A stretch of 64,000 nt of DNA from Litoditis marina (taxonomy: Eukaryota > Nematoda > Chromadorea > Rhabditida > Rhabditidae), in contig OZ038435.1 in the NCBI GenBank assembly GCA_964036275.1, positions 22,426,559 to 22,490,558 on the forward strand, given 5' to 3'. Numbering within the stretch: the first letter of the stretch is position 1; each line of letters starts with the position of its first letter. Of the stretch, positions 29,651 to 42,621 are shown piece by piece. The notes below the pieces were generated by a model. It was not told the DNA's origin. It ran no database searches and worked only from the letters and a program-made list of their open reading frames with translations. The position numbers and the translations under genes are program-made.

Positions 29651-32600
29651 ACACGCAGGGAAAACACAATTGTAATTGTCTTAACATGACCGATTCAATG
29701 TAGTAGGCCAGTGTTGATAAACCATCTTATACGTTACCTCATGAAGTAATATGTTACTCATTGAAAATAAATTGATGTCTCGAGGTTCCTCCCAATTTCC
29801 CACGAGACACGTGACTTAGTACACGCAGGGAGAACATAATTGTAATTGTCTAAACATGGCCGATTTAATGTAGTAGGCCAGTGTTGATAAACCTTCTCTT
29901 ACGTTACTTTCATGAAGTTATATGTTACTCATTGAGAATAAGTTGATGTCTCGAGGTTCCTCCCAATTTCCCACGAGACACGTGACTTAGTACACGCAGG
30001 GAGAACATAATTGTAATTGTCTTAACATGACCGATTTAATGTAGTAGGCCAGTGTTGATAAACCTTCTCTTACGTTACTTTCATGAAGTTATATGTTACT
30101 CATTGAGAATAAGTTGATGTCTCGAGGTTCCTCCCAATTTCCCACGAGACACGTGACTTAGTACACGCAGGGAGAACATAATTGTAATTGTCTTAACATG
30201 ACCGATTTAATGTAGTAGGCCAGTGTTGATAAACCTTCTCTTACGTTACTTTCATGAAGTTATATGTTACTCATTGAGAATAAGTTGATGTCTCGAGGTT
30301 CCTCCCAATTTCCCACGAGACACGTGACTTAGTACACGCAGGGAGAACATAATTGTAATTGTCTTAACATGACCGATTTAATGTAGTAGGCCAGTGTTGA
30401 TAAACCATCTTATACGTTACCTTCATGAAGTAATATGTTACTCATTGAAAATAAATTGAAGTCTCGAGGTTCCTCCCAATTTCTCACGAGAAACGTGACT
30501 TAGCACACGCAGGAAAAACATAATTGTAATTGACTTAACATGACCGATTTAATGTAGTAGGCCAGTGTTGATGAACCTTCTTTTACGTTACTTTCATGAA
30601 GTAATATGTTACTCATTGAGAATAAATTGATGTTTCGAGGTTCCTCCCAATTTCCCACGAGACACGTGACTTAGTACACGCAGGGAGAACATAATTGTAA
30701 TTGTCTAAACATGACCGACTTAATGTAGTAGGCCAGTGTTGATGAACCATCTTATACGTTACCTTCATGAAGTAATATGTTACTCATTGAAAATAAATTG
30801 ATGTCTCGAGGTTCCTCCCAATTTCCCACGAGACACGTGACTTAGTACACGCAGGAAAAACATAATTGTAATTGTCTTAACATGACCGATTTAATGTAGT
30901 AGGCCAGTGTTGATAAACCATCTTATACGTTACCTTCATGAAGTAATATGTTACTCATTGAAAATAAATTGATGTCTCGAGGTTCCTCCCAATTTCCCAC
31001 GAGAAACGTGACTTAGTACACGCAGGAAAAATATAATTGTAATTGACTTAACATGACCGATTTAATGTAGTAGGCCAGTGTTGATAAACCATCTTATACG
31101 TTACCTTCATGAAGTAATATGTTACTCATTGAAAATAAATTGATGTCTCGAGGTTCCTCCCAATTTCCCACAAGACACGTGACTTAGTACACGCAGGAAG
31201 AACATAATTGTAATTGTCTTAACATGACCGATTTAATGTAGTAGGCCAGTGTTGATAAACCATCTTATACGTTACATTCATGAAGTAATATGTTACTCAT
31301 TGAAAATAAATTGATGTCTCGAGGTTCCTCCCAATTTCCCACGAGAAACGTGACTTAGTACACGCAGGAAAAACATAATTGTAATTGTCTTAACATGACC
31401 GATTTAATGTAGTAGGCCAGTGTTGATAAACCATCTTATACGTTACCTTCATGAAGTAATATGTTTCTCATTGAAAATAAATTGATGTCTCGAGGTTCCT
31501 CCCAATTTCCCACGAGACACGTGACTTAGTACACGCAGGAAAGACATAATTGTAATTGTCTTAACATGACCGATTTAATGTAGTAGGCCAGTGTTGATAA
31601 ACCATCTTATACGTTACCTTCATGAAGTTATATGTTACTCATTGAGAATAAGTTGATGTCTCGAGGTTCCTCCCAATTTCCCACGAGACACGTGACTTAG
31701 TACACGCAGGAAAGACATAATTGTAATTGTCTTAACATGACCGATTTAATGTAGTAGGCCAGTGTTGATAAACCATCTTATACGTTACCTTCATGAAGTT
31801 ATATGTTACTCATTGAGAATAAGTTGATGTCTCGAGGTTCCTCCCAATTTCCCACGAGACACGTGACTTAGTACACGCAGGGAGAACATAATTGTAATTG
31901 TCTTAACATGACCGATTTAATGTAGTAGGCCAGTGTTGATAAACCTTCTCTTACGTTACTTTCATGAAGTTATATGTTACTCATTGAGAATAAGTTGATG
32001 TCTCGAGGTTCCTCCCAATTTCCCACGAGACACGTGACTTAGTACACGCAGGGAGAACATAATTGTAATTGTCTAAACATGACCGATTTAATGTAGTCGG
32101 CCAGTGTTGATAAACCTTCTCTTACGTTACTTTCATGAAGTTATATGTTACTCATTGAGAATAAGTTGATGTCTCGAGGTTTCTCCCAGTTTCCCACGAG
32201 ACACGTGACTTAGTACACGCAGGGAGAACATAATTGTAATTGTCTTAACATGACCGATTTAATGTAGTGGGCCAGTGTTGATAAACCATCTTATACGTTA
32301 CCTTCATGAAGTAATATGTTACTCATTGAAAATAAATTGATGTCTCGAGGTTCCTCCCAATTTCCCACGAGAAACGTGACTTAGTACACGCAGGAAAAAT
32401 ATAATTGTAATTGACTTAACATGACCGATTTAATGTAGTAGGCCAGTGTTGATAAACCTTCTCTTACGTTACTTTCATGAAGTTGTATGTTACTCATTGA
32501 GAATAAGTTGATGTCTCGAGGTTCCTCCCAATTTCCCACGAGACACGTGACTTAGTACACGCAGGGAGAACATAATTGTAATTGTCTTAACATGACCGAT

Positions 32601-35600
32601 TTAATGTAGTAGGCCAGTGTTGATAAACCATCTTATACGTTACCTTCATGAAGTAATATGTTACTCATTGAAAATAAATTGAAGTCTCGAGGTTCCTCCC
32701 AATTTCTCACGAGAAACGTGACTTAGTACACGCAGGAAAAACATAATTGTAATTGACTTAACATGACCGATTTAATGTAGTAGGCCAGTGTTGATGAACC
32801 TTCTTTTACGTTACTTTCATGAAGTAATATGTTACTCATTGAGAATAAATTGATGTTTCGAGGTTCCTCCCAATTTCCCACGAGACACGTGACTTAGTAC
32901 ACGCAGGGAGAACATAATTGTAATTGTCTTAACATGACCGATTTAATGTAGTAGGCCAGTGTTGATAAACCATCTTATACGTTACCTTCATGAAGTTATA
33001 TGTTACTCATTGAGAATAAGTTGATGTTCGAGGTTCCTCCCAGTTTCCCACGAGAAACGTGACTTAGTACACGCAGGGAGAACATATTTGTAATTGTCTA
33101 AACATGACCGATTTAATCTAGTAGGCCAGTGTTGATGAACCATCTTATACGTTACCTTCATGATATACGTTACCTTCATGAAGTAATATGTTACTCATTA
33201 AAAATAAATTGAAGTCTCGAGGTTCCTCCCAATTTCCCACGAGACACGTGACTTAGTACACGCAGGGAGAACATAATTGTAATTGTCTTAACATGACCGG
33301 TTTAATGTAGTAGGCCAGTGTTGATAAACCTTCTCTTACGTTACTTTCATGAAGTTATATGTTACTCATTGAGAATAAGTTGATGTCTCGAGGTTCCTCC
33401 CAATCTCCCACGAGACACGTGACTTAGTACACGCAGGGAGAACATAATTGTAATTGTCTAAACATGACCGATTTAATGTAGTAGGCCAGTGTTGATAAAC
33501 CTTCTCTTACGTTACTTTCATGAAGTTATATGTTACTCATTGAGAATAAGTTGATGTCTCGAGGTTCCTCCCAATTTCCCACGAGACACGTGACTTAGTA
33601 CACGCAGGGAGAACATAATTGTAATTGTCTTAACATGACCGATTTAATGTAGTAGGCCAGTGTTGATAAACCTTCTCTTACGTTACTTTCATGAAGTTAT
33701 ATGTTACTCATTGAGAATAAGTTGATGTCTCGAGGTTCCTCCCAATTTTCCTCGAGACACGTGACTTAGTACACGCAGGGAGAACATAATTGTAATTGTC
33801 TTAACATGACCGATTTAATGTAGTAGGCCAGTGTTGATAAACCTTCTCTTACGTTACTTTCATGAAGTTATATGTTACTCATTGAGAATAAGTTGATGTC
33901 TCGAGGTTCCTCCCAATTTCCCACGAGACACGTGACTTAGTACACGCAGGGAGAACATAATTGTAATTGTCTTAACATGACCGATTTAATGTAGTAGGCC
34001 AGTGTTGATAAACCATCTTATACGTTACCTTCATGAAGTAATATGTTACTCATTAAAAATAAATTGAAGTCTCGAGGTTCCTCCCAATTTCCCACGAGAA
34101 ACGTGACTTAGTACACGCAGGAAAAACATAATTGTAATTGACTTAACATGACCGATTTAATGTAGTAGGCCAGTGTTGATAAATCATCTTATACGTTACC
34201 TTCATGAAGTAATATGTTACTCATTGAAAATAAATTGATGTCTCGAGGTTCCTCCCAATTTCCCACAAGACACGTGACTTAGTACACGCAGGAAGAACAT
34301 AATTGTAATTGTCTTAACATGACCGATTTAATGTAGTAGGCCAGTGTTGATAAACCATCTTATACGTTACATTCATGAAGTAATATGTTACTCATTGAAA
34401 ATAAATTGATGTCTCGAGGTTCCTCCCAATTTCCCACGAGAAACGTGACTTAGTACACGCAGGAAAAACATAATTGTAATTGTCTTAACATGACCGATTT
34501 AATGTAGTAGGCCAGTGTTGATAAACCATCTTATACGTTACCTTCATGAAGTAATATGTTTCTCATTGAAAATAAATTGATGTCTCGAGGTTCCTCCCAA
34601 TTTCCCACGAGACACGTGACTTAGTACACGCAGGAAAGACATAATTGTAATTGTCTTAACCTGACCGATTTAATGTAGTAGGCCAGTGTTGATAAACCAT
34701 CTTATACGTTACCTTCATGAAGTTATATGTTACTCATTGAGAATAAGTTGATGTCTCGAGGTTCCTCCCAATTTCCCACGAGACACGTGACTTAGTACAC
34801 GCAGGAAAGACATAATTGTAATTGTCGTAACATGACCGATTTAATGTAGTAGGCCAGTGTTGATAAACCATCTTATACGTTACCTTCATGAAGTTATATG
34901 TTACTCATTGAGAATAAGTTGATGTCTCGAGGTTCCTCCCAATTTCCCACGAGACACGTGACTTAGTACACGCAGGGAGAACATAATTGTAATTGTCTTA
35001 ACATGACCGATTTAATGTAGTAGGCCAGTGTTGATAAACCTTCTCTTACGTTACTTTCATGAAGTTATATGTTACTCATTGAGAATAAGTTGATGTCTCG
35101 AGGTTCCTCCCAATTTCCCACGAGACACGTGACTTAGTACACGCAGGGAGAACATAATTGTAATTGTCTAAACATGACCGATTTAATGTAGTAGGCCAGT
35201 GTTGATAAACCTTCTCTTACGTTACTTTCATGAAGTTATATGTTACTCATTGAGAATAAGTTGATGTCTCGAGGTTCCTCCCAATTTCCCACGAGACACG
35301 TGACTTAGTACACGCAGGGAGAACATAATTGTAATTGTCTTAACATGACCGATTTAATGTAGTAGGCCAGTGTTGATAAACCTTCTCTTACGTTACTTTC
35401 ATGAAGTTATATGTTACTCATTGAGAATAAGTTGATGTCTCGAGGTTCCTCCCAATTTCCCACGAGACACGTGACTTAGTACACGCAGGGAGAACATAAT
35501 TGTAATTGTCTTAACATGACCGATTTAATGTAGTAGGCCAGTGTTGATAAACCTTCTCTTACGTTACTTTCATGAAGTTATATGTTACTCATTGAGAATA

Positions 35601-36871
35601 AGTTGATGTCTTGAGGTTCCTCCCAATTTCCCACGAGACACGTGACTTAGTACACGCAGGGAGAACATAATTGTAATTGTCTTAACATGACCAATTTAAT
35701 GTAGTAGGCCAGTGTTGATAAACCATCTTATACGTTACCTTCATGAAGTAATATGTTACTCATTGAAAATAAATTGAAGTCTCGAGGTTCCTCCCAATTT
35801 CTCACGAGAAACGTGACTTAGTACACGCAGGAAAAACATAATTGTAATTGACTTAACATGACCGATTTAATGTAGTAGGCCAGTGTTGATAAACCATCTT
35901 ATACGTTACCTTCATGAAGTAATATGTTACTCATTGAAAATAAATTGATGTCTCGAGGTTCCTCCCAATTTCCCACAAGACACGTGACTTAGTACACGCA
36001 GGAAAAACATAATTGTAATTGTCTTAACATGACCGATTTAATGTAGTAGGCCAGTGTTGATAAACCATCTTATACGTTACATTCATGAAGTAATATGTTA
36101 CTCATTGAAAATAAATTGATGTCTCGAGGTTCCTCCCAATTTCCCACGAGAAACGTGACTTAGTACACGCAGGAAAAACATAATTGTAATTGTCATAACA
36201 TGACCGATTTAATGTAGTAGGCCAGTGTTGATAAACCATCTTTTACGTTACCTCCATGAAGTAATATGTTACTCATTGAAAATAAATTGATGTCTCGAGG
36301 TTCCTCCCAATTTCTCACGAGACACGTGACTTAGTACACGCAGGGAGAACATAATTGTAATTGTCTTAACATGACCGATTTAATGTAGTAGGCCAGTGTT
36401 GATAAACCATCTTATACGTTACCTTCATGAAGTAATATGTTACTCATTGAAAATAAATTGATGTCTCGAGGTTCCTCCCAATTTCCCACGAGACACGTGA
36501 CTTAGTACACGCAGGGAGAACATAATTGTAATTGTCTTAACATGACCGATTTAATGTAGTAGGCCAGTGTTGATAAACCATCTTAGACGTTACCTTCATG
36601 AAGTAATATGTTACTCATTGAAAATAAATTGATGTCTCGAGGTTCCTCCCAATTTCCCACGAGACACGTGACTTAGTACACGCAGGGAGAACATAATTGT
36701 AATTGTCTAAACATGACCGATTCAATGTAGTAGGCCAGTGTTGATAAACATTCTCTTACGTTACTTTCATGAAGTTATATGTTACTCATTGAGAATAAGT
36801 TCATGTCTCGAGGTTCCTCCCAATTTCCCACGAGACACGTGACTTAGTACACGCAGGGAGAACATAATTGT
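29650..36871. repeat. Mixed satellite block with 13- and 18-monomer duplications
   Basis: AATTTCTCACGAG occurs at 30478 and 32701 (2,223 bp, 13 monomers). ACGCAGGAAGAAC at 31191 and 34286, and ATGTTTCTCATTG at 31461 and 34556, share an offset of 3,095 bp: 18 monomers plus the 17-bp slippage insertion at about 33160. The block ends at 36871, where the composite element begins after ATAATTGTAATT. Confidence 0.8.
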
Positions 36872-37602
36872 AATTCATGAAAAAAGTGGGGGCCCAACGA
36901 CTGTGAGATTTGTCTTCTGCTGTGCGCCCCTTAAACAGCTACTCTTGAATGGAGCAGCTACTACTACAAAACCGAAAAATACTAATATACTCAAGTATAA
37001 TTGTTCATTACAAACATACAAAAGTCGTAAAGTATTTTTTCAAACCTGTAAACTAGAATCTGCAAATAACCGAAAACTACTAATATACTTAAGTATAACA
37101 GTTCATTACAAACATACAAAAGTCGTAAAATATTTTTTTCAAACCTGTAAACTAGAATCTACAAATCACAGATGTTAACTCAACGTAGTCAATTAAAGAG
37201 TTCCTGATTTTGTACACAATGGTTTGCAGTTTTGGTCATTACTTCAACTCTAGGTGCTATAACACTTGGCATATTATTCAACAGTTGTTCTTTCGTTCGC
37301 AGCTGTGATTTGTAGATTCTAGTTTACAGGTTTGAAAAAAATATTTTACGACTTTTGTATGTTTGTAATGAACTGTTATACTTAAGTATATTAGTATTTT
37401 TCGGTTATTTGCAGATTCTAGTTTACAGGTTTGAAAAATACTTTACGACTTTTGTATGTTTGTAATGAACAATTATACTTGAGTATATTAGTATTTTTCG
37501 GTTTTTGTAGTAGTAGCTGCTCCATTCAAGAGTAGTTGTTTAAGGGGCGCACAGCAGAAGACAAATCTCACAGTCGTTGGGCCCCCACTTTTTTCATGAA
37601 TT
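36872..37602. repeat. Long palindrome, copy 1: 300-bp arms, 131-bp spacer
   Basis: The left arm 36872-37171 is the reverse complement of the right arm 37303-37602, with near identity. The outer ends read AATTCATGAAAAAAGTGGGG and its complement. Each arm contains a 98-bp direct duplication; in the left arm the units start at 36972 and 37070. The spacer 37172-37302 is single copy and AT-rich. Short open frames inside the arms are mirror images of each other and are not credible genes. Confidence 0.95.
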
Positions 37603-39370
37603 TTCTCTTTTTGTGAACATGCCGTAGGTATGTAGAGAGGTGGTTTGATCTGTACGGTGCAGATGAAATTGTTTTCTTGATGAACCACTTGTCAAGTATT
37701 ACCATCATTCGAAAAAATGACGTCAACATTGCAGTTCTGAAAACTCACTTCATCTGCCTTTCAGAATCCCAGAATACGTCATGTTTTAATGAAGTTTTAT
37801 CGTGAATCGACCATTTTTATGAAACTTTCAGCATTCGAAAACATATTTCACGTCTTTTTTTCAAAAGTTGACGCTACCTGGCCTTCTGAATTTCAGAATG
37901 AGTCATATTTAGATGAAGTTTTATCGTTAATCTACCATTTTCAAGATAGTATCAGCATCCGCAAATATATTTCACGTTAATTCTGCACTTTTAAAAGTTG
38001 ACGTCATCTGGCCTTCTGAATCCCAGAAGACGTCACTCTTAGATTTATATTCACCGTTAATTGACCCTTTCTAAGATATTATCATCATTTGAAAATATAT
38101 GTGACGCCAACTTTGCAGTTTCCAAAAATGACTTCATCTGGTCTCCAGAATCCTGAAATGACGTCAGAAAAAAATATAAATATACGATGGCATCATATTT
38201 CAATTTTCGAGCAAATCGATAATTGTTACTCTAGGTTGCAATACAGTTTGAGTTGTCGACCGGACAGAGATAGTGAGAGAGCGTGCTAAATGGAGAGACG
38301 CAGAAACTTTCGAAAATGTCTATAACTTCGATTGAAACAATTTTTTTCGCTAATTTTCTCTGATCCGCCAGTGTTTAGGTGGATATTACATCCCTCACAC
38401 GATTTGCAACAAAACCGGTTGAGTATAAATCCTGGAACTGGGAATTTTCCCTTGTCACCACTTTCCAACTATTATCATAATTTGAAAGCATATTGGAGGT
38501 CAACTTTGCACTTTTCCATTATTAAGTCGTCGGGCCTCCAGAATCTCAGATAACGACATGTTTAGATGAAGTTCTATCGTTATTAAACCACTTGCCCACT
38601 ATTATTATCATTTGAAGAATAATTTGACGTCAACTTTGTACTTTTCAAATTTGACGTCATCTGGCCTTCAGAATCCCGGAATACGACATTTTTAGATGAA
38701 TTTTCATCGTTATCACTCACTTGCCAACTATTATCATCATTTGGAGAAATATTTGAGGTCAATTTTGCACTTTTCAAAGATGACGTCATCTGATCTCCAG
38801 AATCCCGAATGACGTCATGAATAGATTCTTTAATATTTCAACTGAAGTGACGATGGTATCCCATTTGAATTTCTTCAAAATCGGGCAGTCTTACCCTAAC
38901 TTACAAGACAGTTTGTGAGTTTGCTTAACCGACCTGACAGAGAGAGTGAGAGAGTGCACAAAATGGAGAGACGCAGAGACATTTATTTCGAAAGTCGTAA
39001 CTTGGTGAATAATAATTTTTTTCAGAAAAAACTTTGCGCTCATTCAATGTTTATATGAGTTCTGTCATCACTACAAATTTTAGCCAAATCTGGTCAGTTC
39101 TGGCAGAGATAGCATCCCAGCACAATAGACGGAAGGAAACACGACGGAAGTTGGCGCTCTGGATGAAGCGAAAACATCATAACTTGGCTCAAACTCAACG
39201 GATTTCGTTCAAATTTGGGACACAACTTGCAAATATGCTGTAGAACATTTCCAAATCCTCAAAAGTTTTGTTCTGCGAAGTTGAGCCTTTTTGTGGGTAA
39301 ACTTAAAAAACAGAGGCGCGCATTAGCCGGACCAAAGACAAATCTCGCACAGCGCTTCGCGCTGCGCGCG
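37603..39370. repeat. Body of composite copy 1: degenerate ~125-bp repeats and terminal hairpin
   Basis: Up to about 38820 the sequence is made of diverged units with the order TGACGTCATCTGG, CCAGAATCCC, ACGTCA, TTAGATGAA, ATCGTTA, CCA and TTTGAAAATA. Exact TGACGTCA octamers are at 37999, 38652, 38781 and 38810. A second module recurs at about 38190-38350 and 38860-39030 (GACAGAGA-GTGAGAGAG followed by ATGGAGAGACGCAGA). The end has the hairpin CAGCGC-TTC-GCGCTG at 39350-39364. No coding potential was recognised. Confidence 0.8.
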
Positions 39371-40222
39371 ATTGTCTTAACATGACCGATTTAATGTAGT
39401 AGGCCAGTGTTGATAAACCTTCTCTTACGTTACTTTCATGAAGTTATATGTTACTCATTGAGAATAAGTTGATGTCTCGAGGTTCCTCCAATTTCCCACG
39501 AGACACGTGACTTAGTACACGCAGGGAGAACATAATTGTAATTGTCTTAACATGACCGATTTAATGTAGTAGGCCAGTGTCGATAAACCTTCTCTTACGT
39601 TACTTTCATGAAGTTATATGTTACTCATTGAGAATAAGTTGATGTCTCGAGGTTCCTCCCAATTTCCCACGAGACACGTGACTTAGTACACGCAGGGAGA
39701 ACATAATTGTAATTGTCTTAACATGACCGATTTAATGTAGTAGGCCAGTTTGATAAACCATCTTATACGTTACCTTCATGAAGTAATATGTTACTCATTG
39801 AAAATAAATTGATGTCTCGAGGTTCCTCCCAATTTCCCACGAGACACGTGACTTAGTACACGCAGGGAGAACATAATTGTAATTGTCTTAACATGACCGA
39901 TTTAATGTAGTAGGCCAGTGTTGATAAACCATCTTAGACGTTACCTTCATGAAGTAATATGTTACTCATTGAAAATAAATTGATGTCTCGAGGTTCCTCC
40001 CAATTTCCCACGAGACACGTGACTTAGTACACGCAGGGAGAACATAATTGTAATTGTCTAAACATGACCGATTCAATGTAGTAGGCCAGTGTTGATAAAC
40101 ATTCTCTTACGTTACTTTCATGAAGTTATATGTTACTCATTGAGAATAAGTTGATGTCTCGAGGTTCCTCCCAATTTCCCACGAGACACGTGACTTAGTA
40201 CACGCAGGGAGAACATAATTGT
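39371..40222. repeat. Satellite, 5 monomers between composite copies 1 and 2
   Basis: 852 bp of 171-bp monomers. The private variants CTTAGACGTTACC (about 39934), GATTCAATG and AAACATTCTCTTACG before copy 2 are also found just before copy 1 (about 36583-36760). Copy 2 was therefore duplicated together with its left-hand satellite, in a unit of about 3,351 bp. Confidence 0.93.
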
Positions 40223-40855
40223 AATTCATGAAAAAGTGGGGGCCCAACGACTGTGAGATTTGTCTTCTGCTGTGCGCCCCTTAAACAGCTACTCTTGAAT
40301 GGAGCAGCTACTACTACAAAAACCGAAAAATACTAATATACTCAAGTATAATTGTTCATTACAAACATACAAAAGTCGTAAAATATTTTTTTCAAACCTG
40401 TAAACTAGAATCTACAAATCACAGATGTTAACTCAACGTAGTCAATTAAAGAGTTCCTGATTTTGTACACAATGGTTTGCAGTTTTGGTCATTACTTCAA
40501 CTCTAGGTGCTATAACACTTGGCATATTATTCAACAGTTGTTCTTTCGTTCGCAGCTGTGATTTGTAGATTCTAGTTTACAGGTTTGAAAAAATATTTTA
40601 CGACTTTTGTATGTTTGTAATGAACTGTTATACTTAAGTATATTAGTATTTTTCGGTTATTTGCAGATTCTAGTTTACAGGTTTGAAAAAATACTTTACG
40701 ACTTTTGTATGTTTGTAATGAACAATTATACTTGAGTATATTAGTATTTTTCGGTTTTTGTAGTAGTAGCTGCTCCATTCAAGAGTAGTTGTTTAAGGGG
40801 CGCACAGCAGAAGACAAATCTCACAGTCGTTGGGCCCCCACTTTTTTCATGAATT
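40223..40855. repeat. Palindrome, copy 2, asymmetric arms (202 and 300 bp)
   Basis: Left arm 40223-40424, spacer 40425-40555 (131 bp, same orientation as copy 1), right arm 40556-40855. The 98-bp length difference equals exactly one internal unit, which is present once on the left and twice on the right. Confidence 0.95.
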
Positions 40856-42621
40856 TTTCTCTTTTTGTGAACATGCCGTAGGTATGTAGAGAGGTGGTTT
40901 GATCTGTACGGTGCAGATGAAATTGTTTTCTTGATGAACCACTTGTCAAGTATTACCATCATTCGAAAAAATGACGTCAACATTGCAGTTCTGAAAACCC
41001 ACTTCATCTTCCTTTCAGAATCCCAGAATACGTCATGTTTTAATGAAGTTTTATCGTGAATCGACCATTTTTATGAAACTTTCAGCATTCGAAAACATAT
41101 TTCACGTCTTTTTTTCAAAAGTTGACGCTACCTGGCCTTCTGAATTTCAGAATGAGTCATATTTAGATGAAGTTTTATCGTTAATCTACCATTTTCAAGA
41201 TAGTATCAGCATCCGCAAATACATTTCACGTTAATTCTGCACTTTTAAAAGTTGACGTCATCTGGCCTTCTGAATCCCAGAAGACGTCACTCTTAGATTT
41301 ATATTCACCGTTAATTGACCCTTTCTAAGATATTATCATCATTTGAAAATATATGTGACGCCAACTTTGCAGTTTCCAAAAATGACTTCATCTGGTCTCC
41401 AGAATCCTGAAATGAAAAAAATATAAATATACGATGGCATCATATTTCAATTTTCGAGCAAATCGATAATTGTTACTCTAGGTTGCAATACAGTTTGAGT
41501 TGTCGACCGGACAGAGATAGTGAGAGAGCGTGCTAAATGGAGAGACGCAGAAACTTTTCGAAAAATGTCTATAACTTCGATTGAAACAATTTTTTTCGCT
41601 AATTTTCTCTGATCCGCCAGTGTTTAGGTGGATATTACATCCCTCACACGATTTGCAACAAAACCGGTTGAGTATAAATCCTGGAACTGGGAATTTTCCC
41701 TTGTCACCACTTTCCAACTATTATCATAATTTGAAAGCATATTGGAGGTCAACTTTGCACTTTTCCATTATTAAGTCGTCTGGCCTCCAGAATCTCAGAT
41801 AACGACATGTTTAGATGAAGTTCTATCGTTATTAAACCACTTGCCCACTATTATTATCATTTGAAGAATAATTTGACGTCAACTTTGTACTTTTCAAATT
41901 TGACGTCATCTGGCCTTCAGAATCCCGGAATACGACATTTTTAGATGAATTTTCATCGTTATCAACTCACTTGCCAACTATTATCATCATTTGGAGAAAT
42001 ATTTGAGGTCAATTTTGCACTTTTCAAAGATGACGTCATCTGATCTCCAGAATCCCGAATGACGTCATGAATAGATTCTTTAATATTTCAACTGAAGTGA
42101 CGATGGTATCCCATTTGAATTTCTTCAAAATCGGGCAGTCTTACCCTAACTTACAAGACAGTTTGTGAGTTTGCTTAACCGACCTGACAGAGAGAGTGAG
42201 AGAGTGCACAAAATGGAGAGACGCAGAGACATTTATTTCGAAAGGTCGTAACTTGGTGAAAAATAATTTTTTTCAGAAAAAACTTTGCGCTCATTCAATG
42301 TTTATATGAGTTCTGTCATCACTACAAATTTTAGCCAAATCTGGTCAGTTCTGGCAGAGATAGCATCCCAGCACAATAGACGGAAGGAAACACGACGGAA
42401 GTTGGCGCTCTGGATGAAGCGAAAACATCATAACTTGGCTCAAACTCAACGGATTTCGTTCAAATTTGGGACACAACTTGCAAATATGCTGTAGAACATT
42501 TCCAAATCCTCAAAAGTTTTGTTCTGCGAAGTTGAGCCTTTTTGTGGGTAAACTTAAAAAACAGAGGCGCGCATTAGCCGGACCAAAGACAAATCTCGCA
42601 CAGCGCTTCGCGCTGCGCGCG
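40223..42621. mobile_element. Composite foldback-type element, copy 2 (2.4 kb)
   Basis: Nearly identical to copy 1, with the same junctions in the satellite monomer. Differences seen: the left arm has lost one 98-bp unit, about 9 bp are missing at about 41415 where copy 1 has ACGTCAG, and there are scattered single-base changes. The terminal hairpin is at 42601-42615. No credible gene is present. The body 40856-42621 holds the same degenerate TGACGTCA repeats as copy 1. Confidence 0.8.

Larger units (their letters stand above)
1..36871. repeat. 171-bp satellite array, main block (~215 monomers)
   Basis: Head-to-tail copies of one 171-bp unit fill this stretch without a break. For example, the CTTCTCTTACG start recurs at 1, 172 and 343. 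Two families are visible. Family A has CCTTCTCTTACGTTACTTTC, GAGAATAA and GTTTC(A/G)AGG with GAGAAACGTGAC. Family B has CCATCTTATACGTTACCTTC, GAAAATAA and GTCTCGAGG with GAGACACGTGAC, which gives CTCGAG and CACGTG palindromes in each unit. Monomers differ by a few substitutions and 1-2 base indels, and many hybrids exist. No gene, RNA or promoter is visible. A centromeric, heterochromatic or germline-limited location is possible but is inference only. Confidence 0.98.
36872..39370. mobile_element. Composite foldback-type element, copy 1 (2.5 kb)
   Basis: The element interrupts a satellite monomer between GTAATT and ATTGTCTT. A 3-bp ATT could be a target duplication. It begins with a 731-bp palindrome, continues with degenerate TGACGTCA-bearing repeats and ends in a GC-rich hairpin. 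Both ends carry AGATTTGTCTT in opposite orientation (36906-36916 and 39335-39345), which is a subterminal inverted repeat. No transposase or other credible coding region is present, so it is non-autonomous if mobile. I cannot assign it to a superfamily. Confidence 0.8.

Noticed and set aside
1..36871. CRISPR-like regularly spaced repeats
   Set aside because: The whole 171-bp unit repeats with no unique spacers and no cas genes, and the surrounding elements are eukaryotic.
1..36871. Relation to primate alpha satellite or a CENP-B box
   Set aside because: Only the 171-bp length agrees. I see no similarity in sequence and no TTCG-x4-A-x2-CGGG core in either family.
36872..39370. Helitron identity, suggested by the 3' hairpin
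   Set aside because: The right end does not finish in CTRR after the hairpin, the left end is a long palindrome, and there is no Rep/helicase gene. The hairpin alone is not enough.
36903..42494. Small ORFs (60-91 codons) within the composite elements
   Set aside because: They lie on both strands of palindromes and low-complexity repeats, overlap each other, and show no domain or start context.
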